Shown: piece by piece, positions 37,649-46,659 of the stretch
Numbering within the stretch: the stretch's first letter is position 1
Layout: each line of letters starts with the position of its first letter
Position numbers and translations under genes: made by a program
Assembly (NCBI RefSeq): GCF_002798405.1
Contig: NZ_PGGV01000029.1
Coordinates: forward strand, 1-64,000
DNA from: Glycomyces xiaoerkulensis
GTDB taxonomy: Bacteria > Actinomycetota > Actinomycetes > Mycobacteriales > Micromonosporaceae
Length of the DNA: 64,000 nt
Direction: 5' to 3'
The notes under the pieces: generated by a model
The model's database searches: none
Seen by the model: only the letters and a program-made list of their open reading frames with translations
Told to the model about the DNA's origin: nothing

Positions 37649-39730
37649 ATGAGCCCCAGATCCTCCACCGCCGGGCACCGACTGCCGCTGCTCACCTCCC
37701 ATCCGGGTGGGCGCTCGGCCATGACCTGCGAGTACCGATGCGGCAACGCCTGCAGCCACCCCGCCCCGAACCGCTCCGACAACGCCTACCTCGGCGACCT
37801 GATCGCCGGGGCCGTATCGCGGCGCTCCCTGTTCCGCGCCGGCGCGGTCGCCTCGGTCGCCATCGGCGCCGCCGGAACCGCCGCCGCGCCCGCAGCGGCC
37901 TCCCCGTCCGACACCGCCCCCGGAACGGCCCGTTGGGGCTGGACTCCCCGCGGCCTGGACTTCGACCCGGTCGACCCCAACACCGCCGACGAGGTCGTCG
38001 TCCCCTCCGGTTACGACAGCCAGGTCGTGATCCGCTGGGGCGACCCGATCCTGGAAGGCGCCCCCGAGTTCGACGCCGACGACCTCACCGCCGAAGCCCA
38101 GGCCGGACAGTTCGGCTACAACTGCGACTACCTGGCGCTGCTCGACCACCCGTGGGCCTGGCACAAGAAGGTGCTGTTCGCCAACCACGAGTACACCGAC
38201 GAGCAGCTCATGTTCGCCGGCTACGACCCCGACAAGCCCACCCGCGAACAGGTCGAGATCGCCTGGGCCGCCCACGGCCTGTCCGTGGTCGCCCTCGAGG
38301 AGGACCACCGCTCCGGCGAACTCACCCCGATCGTCGGCCACGGCCTGAACCGCCGCTTCACCGCCTCCTCCGAGTTCGAACTCACCGGACCCGCCGCCGG
38401 CAGCGACCTGCTCCAGACCGCCGCCGACCCCACCGGCACCGCCGCGCTCGGCACCTTCAACAACTGCGGCGGCGGCACCACCCCGTGGGGGACGGTCCTG
38501 ACCGCCGAGGAGAACTTCCACCAGTACTTCGCCAACGCCGGCGAGGTCACCGACCCCCAGGCCCGGGAGCGGCTCGACCGCTACGGCACGCCCACCGGCG
38601 CCTCCCGGCGCAAGTGGGAACGGTTCGACTCCCGCTTCGACGTCACCGCCGAACCCAACGAGATCAACCGCTTCGGCTACATCGTCGAGGTCGACCCCTA
38701 CGACCCCGAATCGACGCCCCGCAAGCACACCGCGCTGGGCCGGTTCAAGCACGAGGCCGCCAACCTGCGCGTCACCCGCGACGGCACCGTCGTCGCCTAC
38801 ATGGGCGACGACGAGCGGTTCGACTACTTCTACAAGTTCATCTCCAGCCGCAAGATGAAGAAGGGCCACAGCAAGTGGGCCCGGCGGCACAACCGGAAAC
38901 TGCTGGAGGAGGGCACCCTCTACGTCGCGACCTTCACCGGCGACAGCCCGGCCGAGGAGATCGACGGCTCCGGGACGCTGCCCTCCGACGGCGAATTCGA
39001 CGGCACGGGCGAATGGATCGCGCTGGCCAGCGGCCAAGAGTCGTTCGTCGAGGGCATGAGCGCCGAAGAGGTCTACGTCTTCACCCGCCTGGCCGCCGAC
39101 AAGGTCGGCGCGACCAAGATGGACCGCCCCGAGGACGTCGAGCCGAACCCGCACACCGGCAAGGTCTACATCGCCCTGACCAACAACTCCCAGCGCGGTG
39201 CCGCGGGCCGCGCGGGCGCCGACGAGGCGAACCCGCGCAATGCCAACCGGCACGGCCAGGTCGTCGAGGTCACCGAGCAGTGGAACGACCCGACCGCGGC
39301 GTCCTTCAACTGGAACCTGCTGCTGGTGTGCGGCGACCCGGCCGACTCCGATTCGTACTACGGCGGATTCCCCAAGGACCAGGTCAGCCCCATCTCCTGC
39401 CCGGACAACGTCGCGTTCGACCCCAAGGGCAACCTGTGGATCTCCACCGACGGCAACTCGCTGGGCTCCAACGACGGCCTGTTCGGCGTCGCCCTCGACT
39501 GGGCGAACCGCGGCCAGGTCAAGCAGTTCCTGACCGTGCCGGTCGGCGCCGAGACCTGCGGGCCGGTCATCCAGGACCGCCACGTCCTGGTCGCGGTCCA
39601 GCACCCCGGCGAGGTCGACGGCTCCACGTTCGAGGACCCGGCCTCGGTGTGGCCCGACGGTCCCGGCTCCGTCCCGCGTCCCTCGGTGGTCAACGTGACC
39701 CGCGACGGCCGGCGGCGCATCGGCTCCTGA
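37649..39730 (+). CDS. PhoX family phosphatase
   Basis: 693 residues of the PhoX (DUF839) family, iron-calcium alkaline phosphatases. A twin-arginine signal (SRRSLFRAGAVASVAIGAAG) starts about residue 57, after an unusually long leader. Family blocks include FANHEYTDEQLMF, FNNCGGGTTPWGTVLTAEENF, NRFGYIVEVDPYDP and NVAFDPKGNLWISTDGN. It releases phosphate from organic esters outside the membrane. Two TTCA repeats 12 bp apart near 37585-37600 loosely resemble a PhoP box. ATG 37649 gives the long leader; starts up to 37721 (MTCEY) are possible. Confidence 0.9.
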   Translation: MSPRSSTAGHRLPLLTSHPGGRSAMTCEYRCGNACSHPAPNRSDNAYLGDLIAGAVSRRSLFRAGAVASVAIGAAGTAAAPAAASPSDTAPGTARWGWTPRGLDFDPVDPNTADEVVVPSGYDSQVVIRWGDPILEGAPEFDADDLTAEAQAGQFGYNCDYLALLDHPWAWHKKVLFANHEYTDEQLMFAGYDPDKPTREQVEIAWAAHGLSVVALEEDHRSGELTPIVGHGLNRRFTASSEFELTGPAAGSDLLQTAADPTGTAALGTFNNCGGGTTPWGTVLTAEENFHQYFANAGEVTDPQARERLDRYGTPTGASRRKWERFDSRFDVTAEPNEINRFGYIVEVDPYDPESTPRKHTALGRFKHEAANLRVTRDGTVVAYMGDDERFDYFYKFISSRKMKKGHSKWARRHNRKLLEEGTLYVATFTGDSPAEEIDGSGTLPSDGEFDGTGEWIALASGQESFVEGMSAEEVYVFTRLAADKVGATKMDRPEDVEPNPHTGKVYIALTNNSQRGAAGRAGADEANPRNANRHGQVVEVTEQWNDPTAASFNWNLLLVCGDPADSDSYYGGFPKDQVSPISCPDNVAFDPKGNLWISTDGNSLGSNDGLFGVALDWANRGQVKQFLTVPVGAETCGPVIQDRHVLVAVQHPGEVDGSTFEDPASVWPDGPGSVPRPSVVNVTRDGRRRIGS

Positions 39731-39746
39731 CATTCCTCCGATGAGG

Positions 39747-39781
39747 CTTGAGGGGCGGCCGACCACCGGCCGCCCCTCAAG
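39747..39781. terminator. strong hairpin after phoX
   Basis: A perfect 15-bp stem (CTTGAGGGGCGGCCG and complement) with a 5-nt loop, 17 nt after the stop codon; no T-tract, as is common in high-GC terminators. Confidence 0.75.
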
Positions 39782-39926
39782 CGCCCGAACGTCACCATGC
39801 GGTCACCGTGCGAGTGAAAATCTACCGCCCGTACTGGACTCTGCGTGACAGATGGGGTCGACTAGTCCTTGACGGCAGTGCGCCGGCGCCCCCTGTGCCG
39901 GCCCGAGCCGCGAGGAAAGGAAGAAG

Positions 39927-40184
39927 ATGACACTGGATGCGAAGGTGGGGCCTTCGAGTGTCGGCACTGATGAAGTCTGGACCGTCGAGCGCGTCAAGGC
40001 GCTCGGGGTCATGACCAATGTCGAGACGGCCGCGCAGATCCTGGGCATCGGCAGGACGGTGGCTTACCGGCTCGCCAAGGAGGGGGACTTCCCCGTGCAG
40101 GTCCTCCGGATCGGCCACAGCTACCGGGTGCCGGTGCTGCGGCTGCTGGAGGTCCTGGGCGCCGAGCCCGAACGGCCGGAGTGA
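39927..40184 (+). CDS. excisionase-type helix-turn-helix protein
   Basis: 85 residues. TNVETAAQILGIGRTVAYRLAKEG is a MerR/excisionase-like helix-turn-helix, followed by FPVQVLRIGHSYRVPVLRLLEVLG, the wing typical of this family (each cited by its ends). ATG 39927 has GAAAGGAAGAAG upstream. Such small proteins act as excisionases in mobile elements, but this one is 2.6 kb outside the island, so it may be a chromosomal regulator. Confidence 0.8.
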   Translation: MTLDAKVGPSSVGTDEVWTVERVKALGVMTNVETAAQILGIGRTVAYRLAKEGDFPVQVLRIGHSYRVPVLRLLEVLGAEPERPE

Positions 40185-40189
40185 TCGAG

Positions 40190-40214
40190 CGTGCCGCCGC
40201 GCAGCGGCGGCACG
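40190..40214. terminator. bidirectional hairpin
   Basis: CGTGCCGCCGC / GCGGCGGCACG, 11-bp perfect stem, GCA loop, between two convergent genes. Confidence 0.7.
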
Positions 40215-40217
40215 ATC

Positions 40218-40490
40218 TCACTTCTTCTGGCCGCGCTTGTGCTTGAAGTGGACGAACAGGCGCCCGAAGTTCTTGGAGTCCTTGTCGATCCGGTGGTACA
40301 GCGCCTTGATCTCCTTCTGCTGCAAGAACCGCAGCACCCGCTTCTTCAACTGGCCCGAGCCCTTGCCGGGAATGATCTCGACCACGTCGATCCGCTTGGC
40401 GATCGCCTCGTCGATCACCTCGCGCAGGGCCCGGTCGATCTCGCCGCTCCGGTTGTAGATGTCGTGCAGGTCCAGTACGAGTTTCGCCAT
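40218..40490 (-). CDS. Smr domain protein
   Basis: 90 residues. The DLHDIY motif and IIPGKGSGQLKKRV are the two Smr signatures (DLHG and HGxG-like); the second lacks the usual His. Smr domains nick DNA or RNA, and stand-alone ones occur widely. ATG 40490 has GGGAGGCGG upstream. The upstream region contains an 8-bp inverted repeat, GCGTCTCG at 40541 with its complement at 40562. Confidence 0.82.
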   Translation of the reverse strand: MAKLVLDLHDIYNRSGEIDRALREVIDEAIAKRIDVVEIIPGKGSGQLKKRVLRFLQQKEIKALYHRIDKDSKNFGRLFVHFKHKRGQKK

Positions 40491-40795
40491 ACCGCCTCCC
40501 AGCCCGCCGGCGCCCGGCGCAGGTCCGGTTCGAGATAGATGCGTCTCGTCTCGGTGGGGGGCGAGACGCGCGCTGATATCCTTGCACACCGGCGACGCAC
40601 CGAGCGCTCCAGCGTTCGGAACGGGCGACGGCCCTGCGCACCGCCAGGGGACGCCATTCGTCCCGGCCGTACCGTTCGGCCCCTGTGCAGACCGCGCCCG
40701 CGTGGCCGACGCAGGACCGAGTGGCGGACCGGTTCCGGCATATGAAGACCCGCACGGGTCGTGCCGAGAACCGATCTGCGAAAGGCCGAAGCGTC

Positions 40796-41983
40796 GTGAC
40801 CACACTGCGAGCGCGCCCCCACTCCGGCGCCGCCCTCGAACGCCCCACCCTCGGGCAATGGCTGGCCGTGGCCGCCGTCGCCCTCGGCGTGTTCGTCGTG
40901 ATGACCGCCGAGATCCTGCCGGTGGGGCTCCTCACCCCCATCGCCGGCGACCTCGGCGTCAGCGACGGCACCGCCGGCCTCATGCTCACCGTGCCCGGCC
41001 TGGTAGCGGCCGTCGCGGCACCGCTGAGCACCGTCCTCACCGGCCGCGCCGACCGCCGCCTGGTGCTGCTGGGCCTGGCCGTCCTGGTGGCGGTCGCGAA
41101 CCTCGCCGCCGCCCTCGCCGACGGCATCGCGGTCATGCTCGCCGCACGCGTCCTGGTCGGCGCCGCCATCGGCGCGTTCTGGTCGGTCGCCGGAGGCATC
41201 GCCGTGCGACTGGTGCCCCCCGCGTACGTGCCGCGCGCCACCGCCGCGATCTACGGCGGCATCGGCGCCGCGACCGTCCTCGGCGTCCCGGCCGGGACCT
41301 TCCTGGGCGACCTGCTCGGCTGGCGCGCCTCCCTGGCCGCGCTCGGCGCTCTGGCACTGGTCGCCCTGGCAGCGATCGCCGCCTGGGTGCCGCGCCTGCC
41401 CTCGACCGGGACGGTGCGGTTCGCCGCGCTGCCGCGCCTGCTGCGCGATTCCGCGGGCGTGCGCCGGGGCCTGGCCCTGACCTTCCTGATAGTCGCGGGC
41501 CACTTCGTCGCCTACACCTACATCAGTCCGATCCTGGCCGCGGGCGGTGCCGGGACCGGCCGCGTCGGCGCCCTGCTGCTGGTGTTCGGCGTGGCAGCGC
41601 TGATCGCCACCTTCGCCGCGGGCGCGCTCATCGGCCGCCGCCTGCGCGGCACCCTGATCGGCCTGTCCGTGGCGATGTCACTGGCGATGGTGCTCATGGC
41701 GGTCGCCGTGGGCGACCTGTTCTCGGCCGCGGCCGTGCTGGTCCTCTGGGGCGCCGGCTACGGCCTGGTGTCGCCCGCGGTCCAGACCTGGTACATGAAC
41801 GCGGCCCCGGGGCAGACCGAGGTCGCCACCAGCCTCAACACCATGATGTTCAATCTGTCGATCGCGGTCGGGTCCTTCACCGGGGGCGTGGTGGTCGACG
41901 CGGCCGCCCCGAGCGCGGTGCTGTGGATCGGCGCGCTCCTGCTGGTGCCGGTGGCGATCGGAGTGCGATTCGCCAGGACCTGA
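40796..41983 (+). CDS. MFS transporter, drug or sugar efflux type
   Basis: 395 residues, 12 predicted membrane segments. WLAVAAVALGVFVVMTAEILPVG is the typical first helix of the DHA1 group (AraJ/NepI/YdhP-like), and LTGRADRRLVLLG is the MFS loop 2-3 motif. These pumps export sugars, nucleosides or drugs; the substrate is unknown. GTG 40796 has GAAAGG upstream; ATG 40742 is an alternative giving 18 extra residues. Confidence 0.87.
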   Translation: MTTLRARPHSGAALERPTLGQWLAVAAVALGVFVVMTAEILPVGLLTPIAGDLGVSDGTAGLMLTVPGLVAAVAAPLSTVLTGRADRRLVLLGLAVLVAVANLAAALADGIAVMLAARVLVGAAIGAFWSVAGGIAVRLVPPAYVPRATAAIYGGIGAATVLGVPAGTFLGDLLGWRASLAALGALALVALAAIAAWVPRLPSTGTVRFAALPRLLRDSAGVRRGLALTFLIVAGHFVAYTYISPILAAGGAGTGRVGALLLVFGVAALIATFAAGALIGRRLRGTLIGLSVAMSLAMVLMAVAVGDLFSAAAVLVLWGAGYGLVSPAVQTWYMNAAPGQTEVATSLNTMMFNLSIAVGSFTGGVVVDAAAPSAVLWIGALLLVPVAIGVRFART

Positions 41984-42159
41984 CCGGCCCCGCTCGAGTG
42001 GATGTCGTACCCGTGCGGTGGGATGGTCCGAGCGGCGGTTGGCCTACCGGCCCGGCGGGCTTGCGGGAGCTCCGCCGACCGGACTGCGACCGGCCGCCGC
42101 CCTTGACATCCCAATTAAATGAGTGGCGGCCGCCGCCGCGCCGCGCGAAGATCGGAGCC

Positions 42160-42969
42160 ATGTCCGAATGGGAACTCGAGCGAGCGATCAGGGCCTACTA
42201 CGAGCGCGGCGGCGAAGCCGTCCGCCTGACCGCCGACGGGCAGGGCCGACTCGAGTTCGCGCGCATGCGGGACCTGATCCGCCGCCTGCTCCCGGGCGAT
42301 CGCCTCGACGTGCTGGACGTCGGGGGCGCCACCGGAGTCCACGCCGAATGGCTGGCCGCCGACGGCCACCGGGTGACGCTGGTCGATCCGGTCGAGAGCC
42401 AGGTGGCGGCGGCCGCCGAACTCCCGGGGGTGGAGGCGCTGGTGGGCGACGCCCGGGAGTTGCCCTGCGGAGACGACGCCTTCGACGCGGTCCTGCTGAT
42501 GGGGCCGATCTACCACCTGACCGACCGGTCCGAGCGCGTCCGGGCGCTGCGCGAGGCCTCCCGTGCGGCCAGGCCCGGAGCCGTGGTCGCGGCGGTGACC
42601 ATCAACCGGGCCGCGGGCTGGCTCGACTTCCTGTGCCGCCGGGTCGGGGGAGGGGCCGCCACCATCTCCTATGAGGAGAGCCTGCGGGCGCTGCGGGAAG
42701 GCGACATCGGCTATTTCGATCTGGGCCTGTTCACCACCGCCTACCTGCACCACCCCGGCGAGATCGCCGACGAATTCACCGAAGCGGGCCTGGGCGGACC
42801 CGACCAGTTCGCGGTGCAGGGTCCGGCGGGAGTGATCCCCGACCTCCACGACGTGCTCGACCACGAGGAAGCGGCCGTGCACTACATGGAGGCGATGCGC
42901 GGCCTCGAGGCCGAACCGAGCCTTTTGGGCGCCAGTGCGCACCTGCTGACGGTCGCCAGGGCCGGCTGA
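42160..42969 (+). CDS. class I SAM-dependent methyltransferase
   Basis: 269 residues. LDVLDVGGATGVHAEWLAADGH is motif I and its following helix; VTLVDP gives the acidic residue that binds the ribose; DAFDAVLLMGPIYHLTDR is motif IV. The GPIYHL variant occurs in a family of small-molecule methyltransferases. Substrate unknown. ATG 42160 follows a 170-nt gap after the MFS gene. Confidence 0.88.
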   Translation: MSEWELERAIRAYYERGGEAVRLTADGQGRLEFARMRDLIRRLLPGDRLDVLDVGGATGVHAEWLAADGHRVTLVDPVESQVAAAAELPGVEALVGDARELPCGDDAFDAVLLMGPIYHLTDRSERVRALREASRAARPGAVVAAVTINRAAGWLDFLCRRVGGGAATISYEESLRALREGDIGYFDLGLFTTAYLHHPGEIADEFTEAGLGGPDQFAVQGPAGVIPDLHDVLDHEEAAVHYMEAMRGLEAEPSLLGASAHLLTVARAG

Positions 42970-43017
42970 GCCCCGCGCCGAAGTAACATCGCCCCCGAGG
43001 GCCCGGCCATCGGGCCC

Positions 43018-43056
43018 GCGGACGAGGGAGCCGTACCCGCACCACGACAAGACGGC
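43018..43056 (+). promoter_or_regulatory. guanidine-III (ykkC-III) riboswitch
   Basis: The stretch GCGGACGAGG, GCCGTACCCGC and GACAAGACGGC follows the guanidine-III consensus. P1 is GCGG (43018-43021) with CCGC (43037-43040); the pseudoknot is GCCGT (43030-43034) with ACGGC (43052-43056). The ribosome site AAGGGAG at 43061-43067 lies immediately after the fold, so guanidinium binding would control translation of the SMR pair. The downstream genes are exactly the class this riboswitch controls. Confidence 0.9.
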
Positions 43057-43074
43057 CTCGAAGGGAGTTGCGTC

Positions 43075-43389
43075 GTGGCGTGGCTGATCCTGATCGGCTC
43101 GGGCATCCTGGAGGCGGTGTGGGCGGCGGCGCTGTCCGCATCGCAGGGCTTCAGGCGCCGGCGGCCGACCGCCCTGTTCTTCGCCGCTCTCGCCCTCAGC
43201 ATGACCGGGTTGGCATGGGCGATGACCTCGCTGCCGACCGGCACCGCCTACGCGGTGTGGGTGGGGGTCGGCGCCACGCTGACCGTGCTGTGGGCCGTCT
43301 GGACCCGGCAGGAGCGGGCCACCTGGTCCAGGATGGCGCTGCTGGCGGTGCTCGTCGGCTCGATCGTCGGCTTGAAGGCGGTGAGCTGA
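43075..43389 (+). CDS. SMR family efflux protein, subunit 1 (guanidinium exporter type)
   Basis: 104 residues, four membrane helices. The membrane Glu13 lies in GSGILEAVWAAALSASQGF, the Gdx/SugE pattern; PTGTAYAVWVGVGATLTVL is the third-helix signature. GTG 43075 follows the riboswitch by 18 nt. Together with the next gene it probably forms a heterodimer like the YkkC-YkkD pairs, exporting guanidinium in exchange for protons. Confidence 0.92.
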   Translation: MAWLILIGSGILEAVWAAALSASQGFRRRRPTALFFAALALSMTGLAWAMTSLPTGTAYAVWVGVGATLTVLWAVWTRQERATWSRMALLAVLVGSIVGLKAVS

Positions 43390-43390
43390 C

Positions 43391-43750
43391 ATGCCGTGGG
43401 TCCTGCTGCTCGTCAGCGCCGTGCTCGAGGCGGTGTGGGCCACCGCGCTGGGCCGGTCCGACGGCCTCACCGACCTCGGGCCCACGGTCGTGTTCGCCGT
43501 CGCGCTGGCGGCGAGCCTGATCGGTCTGGGCCGTGCGGCCGCGGCGATTCCCATCGGTACCGCCTACGCGGTCTGGGTGGGCGTCGGCGCCGCGTTGACG
43601 GTCGCGTACGCGATGGCCACCGGCGACGAGGGCGTCTCGGCGCCGAAGCTCGTCTTCCTCACCGGGATCGTGGTCGCCGTCGTCGGACTCAAGCTGGTGC
43701 CGGCGGGCGGCGAGCGGCATCGCCGATGCGCGCTCAGGTGTCGGCCCTGA
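43391..43750 (+). CDS. SMR family efflux protein, subunit 2
   Basis: 119 residues. VSAVLEAVWATALGRSDGL carries the essential Glu, and IPIGTAYAVWVGVGAALTVA matches its partner. It starts 1 nt after the first subunit's stop. The C-terminal 14 residues (Arg/Cys-rich) extend past the usual SMR end and overlap the convergent stress-protein gene by 17 bp. Confidence 0.92.
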   Translation: MPWVLLLVSAVLEAVWATALGRSDGLTDLGPTVVFAVALAASLIGLGRAAAAIPIGTAYAVWVGVGAALTVAYAMATGDEGVSAPKLVFLTGIVVAVVGLKLVPAGGERHRRCALRCRP

Positions 43751-44177
43751 CGACGACCACGGGGCACTTGGCGTGGTTGATGCAGTGCTGGCTGACCGAG
43801 CCGATCAGCGCGCCCACGAAGCCGCCGTGCCCCCGGCTGCCCAGCACCAGCAGGTCGGCGTCCTCGGCGCGGTCCAGGAGCGCTTTGGCCGGGTGCGCCT
43901 CGAGCGCGTAGCGCTCGACCTCGACGCCCGGATGCGCGCTGAGCGCCTGCTCGATCGCGTTGTTCAGCGATTCCCTGGCCGCGTTCTCGAACTCCTCGCC
44001 GGGGAGCATGATCACGGCCGCCCCGTAGGCGGCCGGGATCTGCCAGGCCTGGACCGCTTCGACCTTGGCGCCGGTCGTCTTGGCCTGCCCCAGCGCCCAA
44101 TCGAGTGCGCGCTGCGATGACGGTGACCCGTCGACTCCGACGACTATCCGTCCTTGGTCGTTCTCCTCGGATGCCAT
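43734..44177 (-). CDS. universal stress protein, UspA type
   Basis: 147 residues. VVGVDGSPSSQRALDWAL is the opening, and GSRGHGGFVGALIGSVSQH is the ATP-binding GxxGx9GS motif, so it probably binds ATP. Usp proteins help cells survive starvation and stress. The ATG 44177 has GAAAGGAAGG upstream. Confidence 0.93.
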   Translation of the reverse strand: MASEENDQGRIVVGVDGSPSSQRALDWALGQAKTTGAKVEAVQAWQIPAAYGAAVIMLPGEEFENAARESLNNAIEQALSAHPGVEVERYALEAHPAKALLDRAEDADLLVLGSRGHGGFVGALIGSVSQHCINHAKCPVVVVRADT

Positions 44178-44315
44178 GTCCGGCCTTCCTTTCGGCTGGT
44201 CGCTTTACTCCAGTCTCCTCCTATGATCGGGGCGCGCCGGGGGCGAAGGGCCCGGAAGTCCGATTTCGTGTCGATGCCCCTCGACGGGTCCACCACCGGA
44301 CCGGCGGTCGGCGGG

Positions 44316-45041
44316 TTAAGTCCGTGTCTCGGCGTGGGCGAGGGCCGACCGGGTCAGGCGGCCGACGATCGCCGGGGCCTCCCGCACCAGGTCGTCGTTC
44401 TCGGCGGCCTCGACCATGAAGCGGGCGAAGTCGATGCGCCGGGTGCGGTCGCTGGCCAGGATCGGGTCGCCGACGTGGCGGCTCCAGACCGGCAGGCCCT
44501 GGCCGGGGCCCTCCTCGAGGGTGCTGCCGCGCACGACGGTCCAGCGGGTGCCGCTGTCGAAGACCCTGCGGCAGGCCTCCACCTGGTCGTCCAGGTCCAC
44601 GGCGCGGACGAGCTTCGCGAGCCGGCCCACCACGGCCACGGCGAGCTTGAACTTCCAGCCGTACACGTCCTTGCCGTCGCGGGTGATGTGCCAGCCGCAG
44701 GAGAAGATCAGCCGTGCGCCTTCGGGCGCGTGGTCGAGCACGGCCTGGGCGGTGCCGGAGGCGTAGTGGTGCATGCCCCACGGCACCAGCACCGTGAACA
44801 CCGCGTCGCAGCCGTCGACGGCGCGCTCGATCACGGCGCGGTCGTCGGTCGGTCCGGGGACGACCGTGATCCGTTCGGCGAAGTCGGCGAGCTTGGGCAC
44901 GCTCTGCTCCCGGCAGACGCCGACGACTTCGTAGCCGCGGTCGAGGGCGTGGCGCACCATGTAGCGCCCGAGCTTCCCGGACGCGCCGACTATGCACACC
45001 CGCTTGCCTTCGCCCGGCGGGCGGCTCTCGATCGGTTCCAT
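44316..45041 (-). CDS. NAD(P)-binding atypical SDR (NmrA-like)
   Basis: 241 residues. The Rossmann motif VGASGKLGRYMVRHAL lies near residue 18; the TVVRGSTLEEGPGQ block is typical of NAD(P)H-binding atypical short-chain dehydrogenases. Catalytic Tyr-Lys is not evident, so it may be a sensor or reductase. It is divergent from a TetR gene with operator-like repeats between them, so it is the likely target of that regulator. Confidence 0.87.
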   Translation of the reverse strand: MEPIESRPPGEGKRVCIVGASGKLGRYMVRHALDRGYEVVGVCREQSVPKLADFAERITVVPGPTDDRAVIERAVDGCDAVFTVLVPWGMHHYASGTAQAVLDHAPEGARLIFSCGWHITRDGKDVYGWKFKLAVAVVGRLAKLVRAVDLDDQVEACRRVFDSGTRWTVVRGSTLEEGPGQGLPVWSRHVGDPILASDRTRRIDFARFMVEAAENDDLVREAPAIVGRLTRSALAHAETRT

Positions 45042-45072
45042 GACATGCTCCTCCGCTCGTCATCATGGCTAC

Positions 45073-45110
45073 CTTTACACTGTACGGTAGCCCTTTACGG
45101 TGTACGGTAC
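45073..45110. promoter_or_regulatory. tandem operator repeats between NmrA-like gene and tetR
   Basis: CTTTACACTGTACGGTAG (45073) and CTTTACGGTGTACGGTAC (45093) are 18-bp direct repeats with three mismatches and a 20-bp period. Each contains a GTAC-centred partial palindrome. Placed in the 101-bp divergent promoter, they probably bind the TetR protein. Confidence 0.65.
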
Positions 45111-45142
45111 ACCTGTCCCGAGCGATCGACCAGGAGGACCAC

Positions 45143-45823
45143 GTGACCACCGATCCCGGCGCCCCGCGTCCGCCCCGCTCCGGCCCGCTCACCAAGGAGG
45201 CGGTGCTGCACACGGCGGTCGCGATGGCCGACCGATCCGGCGCCGGAGTGCCCAGCATGCGCAATCTCGCCGAGCGGCTCGGCGTCAAGGCCATGGCGCT
45301 CTACCACCACTTCCGCAACCGGCCGGCGCTGCTCGACGGCATGGTCGATCGCGTCTTCGGTGAGATCGAGCCGCCGCCCGAGGACGCCGAGTGGCGGGAG
45401 GCGATGCGGCGGCGGGCGGTCTCGATGCGCGAGGCGCTGATCCGGCACCCGTGGGCGATCGGGCTGATGGACTCGCGGACCGAACCGGGACGGGCGACCC
45501 TGCGCCACCACAACGCGGTGATCGGCTGCCTGCGCTCGGGCGGTTTCTCGATCGCCGGTGCGGCGCACGCGGTCTCGGTGCTCGACGGCTACATCTACGG
45601 CTTCACGCTGCAAGAGCTCAGCCTGCCGTTCGAGACACCGGCCGAGCTCGAGGACACGGCCGACTCGATCATGCGGGGGCTGCCCGGCGACGAGTTCCCG
45701 CACCTGGCCGAGATGGTCGCCGACCATGTTATGAGGCCCGGCTATGACTACGCTGAGGAGTTCGGCGTCGGACTCGACCTGATCCTCGACGGACTCCAGC
45801 GGCGGCGCGAGTCCTGGCGCTGA
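45143..45823 (+). CDS. TetR/AcrR family regulator
   Basis: 226 residues. The N-terminal helix-turn-helix SMRNLAERLGVKAMALYHHF is of the class whose C-terminal half is TetR_C (TetR itself and relatives). The ligand domain is the rest. GTG 45143 has CAGGAGG upstream. It probably represses itself and the divergent NAD(P)-binding gene. Confidence 0.9.
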   Translation: MTTDPGAPRPPRSGPLTKEAVLHTAVAMADRSGAGVPSMRNLAERLGVKAMALYHHFRNRPALLDGMVDRVFGEIEPPPEDAEWREAMRRRAVSMREALIRHPWAIGLMDSRTEPGRATLRHHNAVIGCLRSGGFSIAGAAHAVSVLDGYIYGFTLQELSLPFETPAELEDTADSIMRGLPGDEFPHLAEMVADHVMRPGYDYAEEFGVGLDLILDGLQRRRESWR

Positions 45824-45987
45824 CCGATCCGGGGCGGCCCTCTCAGGAGCGGAGCGACCGGTCGTTCGTCACCGGGCGCATTCTCGCAACCCGCTCGTCC
45901 CCGGGGCCGCCGTCGGTCCCGATGATTCCGGACCCGCCGCGTCGTCTTTAGGGGAGGGAAAGGAATTCAAGCGGGAAGGATCACGTC

Positions 45988-46605
45988 ATGGGCGAACTGA
46001 TCGTCACCGAGTTCATGACCCTCGACGGCGTCGCGCAGGCACCGGGCGCGCCCGACGAGGACTCCGAAGGCGGCTTCGAGTACGGCGGATGGCAGGCGCC
46101 GCTGCTCGACGCCGAAGCCGACGGGCTCATCTTCGACCAGGCCAAGAACATGGAGGCGCTGCTGCTGGGCCGGCGCACCTACGACATCTTCGCGGGCTAC
46201 TGGCCCTCGGCCCCGGCGGAGATGGACTTCACCCGCCTGCTCAACACCGTCCCGAAGTACGTCGCCACACGCACGCTGGAGGACCCCCTCGACTGGGAGG
46301 GCGCGAGTGTGCTCGAAGGCGACCTGGCCGAGGGCGTGGCCGGGCTGAAGGAGCGCTACGGCCGGGTCCACGTGATCGGCAGCCTCGACCTGGTCCGGTC
46401 GCTGCTCGCGGAGGGGCTGGCCGACCGGCTGAACCTCTGGGTCTACCCGCTGGTGCTCGGCGCGGGCAAGCGCGTGTTCGAGGGCGGAGCGGCGCCGTCG
46501 GCGCTGCGGCTGATCAAGTCGCGGGTCTTCCAGAACGGGTCGCTCCAGCTCGAATACGAGCGGGCCGGCGAGCCGACCGTGGGCGACCTCAGCGACACGC
46601 CCTGA
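45988..46605 (+). CDS. dihydrofolate reductase family protein (RibD C-terminal type)
   Basis: 205 residues. LIVTEFMTLDGVAQAP, LLLGRRTYDIFAGYWP, VHVIGSLDLVRSLLAEGL and PLVLGAGKRVFEGG are the RibD_C pattern. Members reduce small substrates using NADPH; the substrate here is unknown. ATG 45988 lies 27 nt after an AGGGGAGGGAAAGG run. The 164-nt gap upstream has nothing else clear. Confidence 0.92.
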   Translation: MGELIVTEFMTLDGVAQAPGAPDEDSEGGFEYGGWQAPLLDAEADGLIFDQAKNMEALLLGRRTYDIFAGYWPSAPAEMDFTRLLNTVPKYVATRTLEDPLDWEGASVLEGDLAEGVAGLKERYGRVHVIGSLDLVRSLLAEGLADRLNLWVYPLVLGAGKRVFEGGAAPSALRLIKSRVFQNGSLQLEYERAGEPTVGDLSDTP

Positions 46606-46659
46606 CGGCCGGGGCGTGCGAGGGCCGATAGTCGGATTTTCGGCCCCGGTGTCGGTGGC

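Noticed and set aside
39927-40184. Excisionase-like protein as part of the island
   Set aside because: It lies 2.6 kb outside attR, beyond phoX, so it is not inside the element boundaries.
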